From: Pseudomonadota bacterium
Lineage (GTDB): Bacteria > Pseudomonadota > Alphaproteobacteria > Sphingomonadales > Sphingomonadaceae
Direction: 5' to 3'
NCBI GenBank assembly: GCA_023417515.1
Contig: JAEZFL010000145.1
Coordinates: 1 to 10,072 of the forward strand
DNA length: 10,072 nucleotides
This document shows, in pieces, positions 6,180 through 10,072 of this stretch. The position numbers and the translations under genes were made by a program. The notes beneath the pieces are model-generated. The model searched no databases. It saw only the letters and a list, made by a program, of their open reading frames with translations, and was not told the origin of the DNA. The stretch's first letter is position 1; each line of letters opens with the position of its first letter.

Positions 6180-7121
6180 ATGGTCACGTTCCTGGATTTC
6201 GAAAAGCCGATCGCCGAGCTGGATGCGCGGGTCGCCGAGCTGCGCGAAACCGCCCAGTCGGGCGCGCTCAACATCGACGGCGAGATCGCCAAGCTGGAGG
6301 AGCGCTCCGAGCGGCTCCTGCGCGAGACTTATGCACGGCTGACGCCGTGGCAGAAGACCCAGGTCGCGCGCCATCCGCACCGTCCGCACTTCAAGGACTA
6401 TGTGGAGGCGCTGGTCGAGGACTTCGTGCCTCTCGCGGGCGACCGCAAGTTTGCCGAGGACCAGGCCATCATCGGCGGCCTCGGTCGGCTCGGCGGCCGC
6501 CGCGTGCTGATCATGGGCCATGAGAAAGGCGACGACGTCGCCAGCCGCCTCCGGCACAATTTCGGGATGGCCAAGCCCGAGGGCTACCGCAAGGCGGTGC
6601 GCCTGATGGAGCTGGCCGACCGCTTCGGGCTCCCCGTCGTCAGCCTGGTCGACACGTCCGGCGCCTTCCCGGGCGTTCAGGCGGAGGAGCGCGGCCAGGC
6701 CGAAGCGATCGCCCGCTCGACCGAGGCCTGCCTGGCCCTCGGCGTGCCCCTGGTCGCCGCCATCGTCGGGGAGGGCGGATCGGGCGGCGCGATCGCGCTC
6801 GCCGCGGCAAATCGCGTGCTGATGCTCGAGCACAGCGTCTATTCGGTGATCTCGCCGGAGGGTTGCGCGTCGATCCTGTGGCGCACCGCCGAGAAAGCGG
6901 CGGAGGCGGCCGAAGCGATGAAGATGACCGCGGCCGATCTCCACCAGCTCGGAGTGGTCGACCGAATCGTCGCCGAGCCGGTCGGCGGCGCTCACCGCAA
7001 TCCTCAGGAAGCGGTGACCGCGCTCGGCGCGGCGATCGGCGAGGAGCTGGACGCGCTCGTCGGCCTGCCGCGCGAGCGCCTGCGCCACGAGCGCCGGGAG
7101 AAATTCCTCCGCATCGGCTGA
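6180..7121 (+). CDS. accA: Acetyl-CoA carboxylase carboxyltransferase subunit alpha
   Basis: AccA pairs with AccD to transfer the carboxyl group from carboxybiotin to acetyl-CoA, making malonyl-CoA for fatty acid synthesis in the cytoplasm. The 313-residue length fits the family (E. coli 319). Signatures include FLDFEKPIAEL at the N-terminus with a coiled-coil-like first 50 residues, RHPHRPHFKDY (64-74), FGMAKPEGYRKA (128-139), VDTSGAFPG (157-165), the oxyanion-forming GEGGSGGA (197-204) and YSVISPEGCASILW (221-234). The zinc ribbon belongs to AccD, which is not in this window. The gene begins 11 bases after the xerD stop, without an obvious Shine-Dalgarno sequence, and is probably the last gene of the operon, since a structured leader and a new promoter follow. 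Confidence 0.97.
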   Translation: MVTFLDFEKPIAELDARVAELRETAQSGALNIDGEIAKLEERSERLLRETYARLTPWQKTQVARHPHRPHFKDYVEALVEDFVPLAGDRKFAEDQAIIGGLGRLGGRRVLIMGHEKGDDVASRLRHNFGMAKPEGYRKAVRLMELADRFGLPVVSLVDTSGAFPGVQAEERGQAEAIARSTEACLALGVPLVAAIVGEGGSGGAIALAAANRVLMLEHSVYSVISPEGCASILWRTAEKAAEAAEAMKMTAADLHQLGVVDRIVAEPVGGAHRNPQEAVTALGAAIGEELDALVGLPRERLRHERREKFLRIG

Positions 7122-7128
7122 CGCCGCG

Positions 7129-7142
7129 GGAGGGGCCCCTCC
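7129..7142. repeat. 14-bp perfect palindrome after accA
   Basis: GGAGGGGCCCCTCC begins eight bases after the accA stop. It could form a short GC hairpin, but it lacks a T-run, so it is a poor Rho-independent terminator. It may instead be a protein-binding site or a decay barrier at the 3' end of the accA message. Confidence 0.4.
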
Positions 7143-7149
7143 GCTTGCA

Positions 7150-7174
7150 GGAACGTCACGCGGCGAAACGAGTT
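7150..7174 (+). promoter_or_regulatory. ECF-sigma (EcfG-like) promoter candidate for the M48 gene
   Basis: GGAAC (7150-7154) is followed after 16 bases by AGTT (7171-7174). The general stress response sigma factor of alphaproteobacteria, EcfG, uses GGAAC, a 16-17-base spacer and CGTT, so this differs by one base in the -10 element. The start point would fall near 7180, giving a leader of about 35 bases containing AGGAG (7201-7205). An envelope protease in a stress regulon would be reasonable. The same bases belong to an inverted repeat, so the box may be coincidental. Confidence 0.3.
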
Positions 7175-7190
7175 GGTTCGCCGACGTTCC
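7150..7190. promoter_or_regulatory. Bulged 14-bp inverted repeat in the accA-M48 gap
   Basis: GGAACGTC (7150-7157) pairs with GACGTTCC (7183-7190), and GGCGAA (7162-7167) pairs with TTCGCC (7177-7182). The left arm has an unpaired ACGC and the loop is nine bases. As RNA this is a stable hairpin; as DNA it is an imperfect dyad centred near 7170. No T-run follows, so termination is not the obvious role. An operator or an RNA leader element for the M48 gene are alternatives. Confidence 0.45.
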
Positions 7191-7215
7191 GTAACAGTAG
7201 AGGAGCACCCCGTCG

Positions 7216-8640
7216 GTGCCGAACCGGATCACGCGCGCCCTCGCGGCGCCTCTTGCAGCAATCATCTGCTTCGCTTCCACCGCTCCCGCCTTCGCCCAGA
7301 CCCAGAGCGCGGCGCAGGAGCATGCCCAGATCGTCCAGGAATTCGGCGGCGAGATCGGCGGCCCGCTCGGCCAGATGGTCGACCGGATCGGCACCCGGGT
7401 CTCGGCGACCTCGGGCGGGCGGGTCAATCCCGACTTCACCCTTCTGAACTCGCCGGTGGCGAACGGGTTCGCCACTCCCAGCGGGCGAGTCTACGTCACG
7501 CGCCAGCTGCTCGGGTTGATGAACAGCGAGGACGAACTCGCTTTCGTGCTCGGCCACGAAGCCGGCCATGTCGCCGCGCGCCATTCGCGCGGGCGCCAGA
7601 ATACCGGCCTGCTCACGCAGATCCTCGCCGGGCTCGCCGGGATCGTCACCGGCTCAAACATCGCCAGTCAGTTGATCGGCGCGGTCGGCCAGCAATATCT
7701 GCTGTCCTATTCGCGGGGCCAGGAGCTCGAATCGGATCGGCTCGGGATCAGCTACATGGCCGCCAACGGCTACAATCCCTATGCCGGCGCGGACATCCTC
7801 GAGACGCTCGGCGCCTATAGCGACAATCTGCGGCGCTTTTCCGGGCGCACCGACGAGCAGCGTTCGGCCCCGTCCTGGAACAGCACCCATCCGACGACTC
7901 CGCAGCGAGTCGCGCAGGTCCGGCGACTCGCCCAGTCGGTGCGCCGAGTCGGTAGCGGGCCGTCTCCGGCCAGCTATCTCGCCTCGATCGACAACATGAC
8001 GTTCGACGACGATCCGCGTCAGGGCGTCATCGAGGGCAACCAGTTCCTCCACCCGGACCTGCGGCTCGCCTTCACCGTGCCCCAGGGCTACGGAATCCAG
8101 AACGGCACGCGCTCGGTGACGGTTTCGGGCAATGGCGGCCAGGCGATGTTCTCGACCGGCGCCTATGACGGCAATCTCCAGGCTTTCCTGAGCCAGGCGG
8201 CGCAGTCGATCCTCGGCCAGAGCCAGGCGAGCTTCACCCAGCCGCAAAGCTTCACCGTCAACGGCATGCGCGCGCTCGGCACCAGCAGCCGGGTGCGGAC
8301 CCAGAACAGCAATGTCGACCTGTCGATCGTCGCCTATGAATTCTCGCCGGGCCAGGCCTATTATTTCGCGACGCTCACCCCGGCGGGGCGCGGGCTCGGC
8401 CCGTTCGGCAATATGGTCCAGTCGCTGCGCCGCCTCAGCGCGCAGGAGGTCGCCGCGATCCGCCCGCGGGTCATCGACGTGGTGACGGTCGGCCGCAACG
8501 ACACGGTCCAGTCGCTCGCGAGCCGAATGGCCTATGGAAATTATCAGCTCGAGCGGTTCCGGGTGCTCAACGGGCTCGGGCCGAACGAGACGGTGACGCC
8601 CGGCCAGCAGGTGAAGCTGGTCGTCTACGCCGGGCGCTGA
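7216..8640 (+). CDS. Exported M48 family zinc metalloprotease with LysM-like C-terminus
   Basis: The 474-residue protein starts with a signal peptide (residues 1-27, cleavage after AFA). The M48 catalytic domain follows, with the zinc motif HEAGH (H114, E115, H118), the third ligand E170 in ELESD, and the downstream THP motif (H225). A beta-rich middle region (about 265-415) contains PDLRLAFTVPQGY. The last ~53 residues resemble a LysM-type repeat (VGRNDTVQSLASRM...VTPGQQVKLV), suggesting contact with peptidoglycan. The layout resembles BepA/LoiP-type periplasmic proteases that degrade misassembled outer-membrane proteins; the exact substrate is inferred only. GTG at 7216 is the only possible start ahead of the signal peptide, because an in-frame TAG lies at 7198-7200. 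AGGAG precedes it by 10 bases. The gene is monocistronic with its own leader and a downstream terminator. Confidence 0.92.
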   Translation: MPNRITRALAAPLAAIICFASTAPAFAQTQSAAQEHAQIVQEFGGEIGGPLGQMVDRIGTRVSATSGGRVNPDFTLLNSPVANGFATPSGRVYVTRQLLGLMNSEDELAFVLGHEAGHVAARHSRGRQNTGLLTQILAGLAGIVTGSNIASQLIGAVGQQYLLSYSRGQELESDRLGISYMAANGYNPYAGADILETLGAYSDNLRRFSGRTDEQRSAPSWNSTHPTTPQRVAQVRRLAQSVRRVGSGPSPASYLASIDNMTFDDDPRQGVIEGNQFLHPDLRLAFTVPQGYGIQNGTRSVTVSGNGGQAMFSTGAYDGNLQAFLSQAAQSILGQSQASFTQPQSFTVNGMRALGTSSRVRTQNSNVDLSIVAYEFSPGQAYYFATLTPAGRGLGPFGNMVQSLRRLSAQEVAAIRPRVIDVVTVGRNDTVQSLASRMAYGNYQLERFRVLNGLGPNETVTPGQQVKLVVYAGR

Positions 8641-8659
8641 CTCGGCGCCGGGCAAAAGA

Positions 8660-8691
8660 GAAGGGCGGCAGACCCGCGCCTGCCGCCCTTC
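8660..8691. terminator. Bidirectional hairpin terminator
   Basis: A perfect 12-bp stem (GAAGGGCGGCAG, 8660-8671, with CTGCCGCCCTTC, 8680-8691) closes an 8-base loop between the convergent M48 and pilin genes. Read on the minus strand it is followed by a T-rich stretch (CTCTTTTG), so it serves the pilin transcript best. On the plus strand the tail is only moderately T-rich. Confidence 0.72.
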
Positions 8692-8716
8692 CTGTATTCC
8701 GCTTCCCTTCTCGGGA

Positions 8717-8878
8717 TTAGGACATGTTGCTCGCCACCGTGTTGAAGGTGGTGTTGAGCGTGCTGCCCAGGTTCGACATGGCGGCGATCGCGGCCACGGC
8801 GATGAGAGCGGCGATCAGGCCATATTCGATGGCGGTCGCGCCCTTGGTGTCGCGGATGAACTTGCGGATGTTCTGCAT
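8717..8878 (-). CDS. Flp family type IVb pilin, copy 1
   Basis: This 53-residue prepilin, missed by length-filtered gene finding, has a basic leader (MQNIRKFIRDTKG), a predicted prepilin peptidase site after G13, and a mature part starting ATAIEYGL with the conserved Glu5-Tyr6 pair of Flp pilins. One hydrophobic helix (about residues 17-36) and a short Asn/Ser/Thr-rich tail follow. Flp pilins are secreted by the Tad machinery and form adhesive bundles. The second ATG of an ATGATG pair is chosen because it gives AAGGA seven bases upstream and a 13-residue leader identical in length to the other two pilins; the first ATG at 8881 would add one Met. It is nearly identical to the next pilin upstream, indicating tandem duplication. 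No tad assembly gene is in the window. Confidence 0.88.
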   Translation of the reverse strand: MQNIRKFIRDTKGATAIEYGLIAALIAVAAIAAMSNLGSTLNTTFNTVASNMS

Positions 8879-8916
8879 CATTCTGTCCTTCGTCTCGAAA
8901 TTCGTTCAGGAGAAAA

Positions 8917-8944
8917 GGGGCGGCGGCCGTTCGGGCGCCGCCCC
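8917..8944 (-). terminator. Hairpin terminator after pilin copy 2
   Basis: On the minus strand a 9-bp GC stem (GGGGCGGCG with CGCCGCCCC, 10-base loop) is followed at once by TTTTCTCC. It lies between the two near-identical pilin genes, 12 bases after the upstream one ends. It should stop or attenuate transcription before copy 1, allowing unequal expression or implying a separate promoter for copy 1. Confidence 0.65.
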
Positions 8945-8956
8945 GTTTCGTCCTGG

Positions 8957-9118
8957 TTACGACATGTTCGACGCGACGGTGTTGAAGGTGGTGTTCAGCG
9001 ACGAGCCGAGGTTCGACATGGCGGTGATGGCGGCCACGGCGATGAGGGCGGCGATCAGGCCGTACTCGATGGCGGTGGCACCCTTGGTGTCGCGGATTAT
9101 CTTACGAATGGTCATCAT
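8957..9118 (-). CDS. Flp family type IVb pilin, copy 2
   Basis: This 53-residue prepilin has leader MMTIRKIIRDTKG, a predicted cleavage after G13, and mature N-terminus ATAIEYGLIAAL with the Flp Glu-Tyr pair, then a hydrophobic helix and the tail SNLGSSLNTTFNTVASNMS. The tail differs from copy 1 at a single residue, while the leaders differ more, and the DNA is also highly similar: a recent tandem duplication. The start is set by a strong AAGGAG (9126-9131 on the minus strand) seven bases before the ATG at 9118; the longer open frame upstream would add unrelated residues before this site. With the strongest ribosome site of the three, this is the best candidate for the major pilin subunit. 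A terminator follows directly. Confidence 0.92.
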   Translation of the reverse strand: MMTIRKIIRDTKGATAIEYGLIAALIAVAAITAMSNLGSSLNTTFNTVASNMS

Positions 9119-9227
9119 GTTGGGTCTCCTTGGTCTCACTCGATTTTTATGTGCCGGTCCCGACGCCTTTTTCGGTCAGCCTGCCTGGGATAAGCGGTAA
9201 AGTTGACAAAAACTGAAACGCAAATCG

Positions 9228-9395
9228 TTAATTGCTGTTAACCGTGTCAGAGACGTTGTTCCACATCGTGGTGGTCGCCGTCGCTACGTTGCGGAGGGAT
9301 ACGATCATCGCGAGAAAGATGAGCGCCAAGACCAGACCGTACTCGACGGCTGTCGCAGCGCGCTTGTCATGAAACAACTTCTTGAGGTGACGCAT
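9228..9395 (-). CDS. Divergent Flp-type pilin
   Basis: This 55-residue protein has the same plan as the two pilins downstream but a clearly different sequence. The leader is MRHLKKLFHDKRA (13 residues), the mature start is ATAVEYGLVLAL with the conserved Glu-Tyr pair, and the hydrophobic helix and tail (MWNNVSDTVNSN) follow. The residue before the predicted cleavage is Ala13 rather than the usual Gly, which may slow processing or mark a specialised minor subunit. The start at 9395 is chosen because it gives the shared 13-residue leader and has GGGGGA five bases upstream; an upstream ATG at 9434 would add 13 unrelated residues. A 109-base gap separates it from copy 2, so separate regulation is possible. 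Confidence 0.85.
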   Translation of the reverse strand: MRHLKKLFHDKRAATAVEYGLVLALIFLAMIVSLRNVATATTTMWNNVSDTVNSN

Positions 9396-9404
9396 CCCTG
9401 TCCC

Positions 9405-9418
9405 CCAGGTCGACCTGG
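9405..9418. promoter_or_regulatory. 14-bp perfect palindrome in the divergent pilin leader
   Basis: CCAGGTCGACCTGG lies 10 bases before the start codon of the divergent pilin and abuts its GGGGGA ribosome site. A dimeric regulator could bind here as an operator, or the RNA hairpin could hide the ribosome site. No regulator gene is in the window. One chance palindrome of this length is not impossible in GC-rich DNA. Confidence 0.35.
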
Positions 9419-9487
9419 CTTCATTGCCGGTCAATATCAGTCATTATCGGTATCGTGATTAAGACTTTGTTAGCGCGGCAGGTTAAG

Positions 9488-9895
9488 GTGCAAAAAATTC
9501 CGACAATGATCGTGGTCGCGGCCGCCCTGGTCGATTCCGACCGCCGGGTGCTGCTCCAGAAACGGGCGCCCGGGCGGAGCATGGCAGGCCTGTGGGAATT
9601 TCCCGGCGGCAAGGTCGAGCCGGGCGAGGTGCCGGAAGCGGCGCTGGCGCGCGAGCTTAACGAGGAGCTCGGAATCCGAGTCGCCGAGAAGGCGCTCGTC
9701 CCCGCCTGCTTCGCCAGCGCGGCGAATGCAGGTGCCCACATGACCCTGCTTCTCTATGTCTGCCGCGAATGGGAGGGCGAGCCGCGACCGCTCGATGCCA
9801 GCGGCCTCGACTGGCGCGCTCCGGCCGACATGGACCCGGCGGAGATGCCGCCCGCCGACCGGCCGCTGATCGCCCTGCTCGACGCGCTGCTCTAG
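9488..9895 (+). CDS. mutT: Nudix hydrolase, MutT-type 8-oxo-dGTP diphosphatase
   Basis: The 135-residue cytoplasmic protein contains a complete Nudix box from G41: GKVEPGEVPEAA followed by RELNEELGI, matching GX5EX7REUXEEXGU. The preceding MAGLWEFPGG (32-41) is typical of MutT proteins, which hydrolyse 8-oxo-dGTP and so prevent A:T to C:G transversions. The C-terminal half carries the expected LDWRAPADM segment and ends at a short helix. The start is uncertain. GTG at 9488 gives a short N-terminal strand like relatives and has AGG five bases upstream; ATG at 9506 is a later option. The frame is open to a GTG at 9455, but that stretch has AT-rich codons unlike the gene. The stop shares CTAG with the convergent methyltransferase gene. 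Related Nudix enzymes with other nucleotide substrates cannot be excluded. Confidence 0.85.
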   Translation: MQKIPTMIVVAAALVDSDRRVLLQKRAPGRSMAGLWEFPGGKVEPGEVPEAALARELNEELGIRVAEKALVPACFASAANAGAHMTLLLYVCREWEGEPRPLDASGLDWRAPADMDPAEMPPADRPLIALLDALL

Positions 9896-10072
9896 GCCTT
9901 CCGTGCGAGCGCGTCGGCGAGGGACACGGTCCCGCTGCCGCGCCGCGCGGGCCGGGGCTGATCGGGCGAGGGCGCCCAGCCGCTCAGGTGGATGATCTCG
10001 AACCGCTCGGTCGCCCGGCCATCGGCGTCGGCCTCGCCCGCGAAGGCGGCGTGGGCGGCGGCGAGCCCGAGC
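9892..10072 (-). CDS. BioC/NDUFAF5-like SAM-dependent methyltransferase, C-terminal end (partial)
   Basis: Only the last 59 residues are in the window; the 5' part lies beyond position 10072. The tail TERFEIIHLSGWAPSPDQPR, followed by a basic stretch and GSGTVSLADALARK, matches the C-terminus of alphaproteobacterial class I methyltransferases related to BioC and to mitochondrial NDUFAF5. The SAM-binding domain is not visible, so the substrate cannot be judged. The frame was read by hand back from the stop at 9892-9894, which overlaps the mutT stop. An alternative is a family member acting on another substrate with the same tail. Confidence 0.72.
   Translation of the reverse strand, partial: LGLAAAHAAFAGEADADGRATERFEIIHLSGWAPSPDQPRPARRGSGTVSLADALARKA

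Noticed and set aside
5026..6180. Open frame on the minus strand opposite xerD
   Set aside because: xerD on the plus strand has all six catalytic residues; the antisense frame shows no motif.
9119..9227. Promoter for pilin copy 2 in the AT-rich gap
   Set aside because: Several weak -10-like words occur on the minus strand, but none has a -35 box at 16-18 bases. A promoter is likely somewhere here but cannot be placed.
9396..9434. Longer start for the divergent pilin
   Set aside because: It would break the 13-residue leader shared by all three pilins and would read through the palindrome and ribosome site.
9455..9487. GTG start at 9455 for the Nudix gene
   Set aside because: There is no Shine-Dalgarno sequence, the codons are AT-rich unlike the gene, and the extra residues are absent from typical MutT proteins.

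Overview
The window looks like a piece of chromosome from a GC-rich alphaproteobacterium, most likely a sphingomonad. The basis is codon usage, the protein sequences (CvpA, CysS, AroK, XerD, AccA, MutT and the end of a BioC-like methyltransferase all read as alphaproteobacterial), and an intergenic palindrome built on CCCTCCACC and GGTCCCCCTCCCC, which fits sphingomonad genomes. The taxonomic call is inference from recognition; no search was run. There is no tRNA, rRNA, CRISPR array, transposase or phage module. No stretch longer than about 190 bases lacks a gene.

Region 1 (1-2677, + strand): a C-rich repeat, then cvpA and cysS overlapping by ATGA, then a 147-bp nested palindrome, then a short IscU/NifU-type scaffold gene. 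Region 2 (2674-3198, - strand): shikimate kinase aroK, which converges on the scaffold gene so that the two stop codons share one CTAG. No aroB lies beside it. Region 3 (3247-7121, + strand): a compact apparent operon of a 60-residue membrane microprotein, a 602-residue exported helical protein of unknown function, the tyrosine recombinase xerD and the acetyl-CoA carboxylase subunit accA. The first three genes overlap one another, which suggests translational coupling.

Region 4 (7122-8640, + strand): an exported M48 metalloprotease with a LysM-like C-terminus. It is preceded by a leader with a strong bulged hairpin and an ECF-sigma-like GGAAC box. Region 5 (8660-9395, - strand): three small Flp-type pilin genes. 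Two are a recent tandem duplication and one is divergent; all three have a 13-residue leader before the predicted prepilin cleavage site. Clear hairpin terminators follow two of them. Region 6 (9396-10072): a divergent AT-rich leader, a MutT-type Nudix hydrolase on +, and the C-terminal end of a BioC/NDUFAF5-like methyltransferase on -. These last two also overlap at a single CTAG.

Most of the window is ordinary core genome: translation, aromatic amino acid and fatty acid synthesis, chromosome dimer resolution, envelope proteolysis and nucleotide sanitation. The least explained parts are the microprotein/602-residue pair upstream of xerD, the palindromic repeat family, the scaffold protein that lacks two hallmark IscU residues, and the structured promoter region of the M48 gene. 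I see no convincing new defence, mobile or biosynthetic system.
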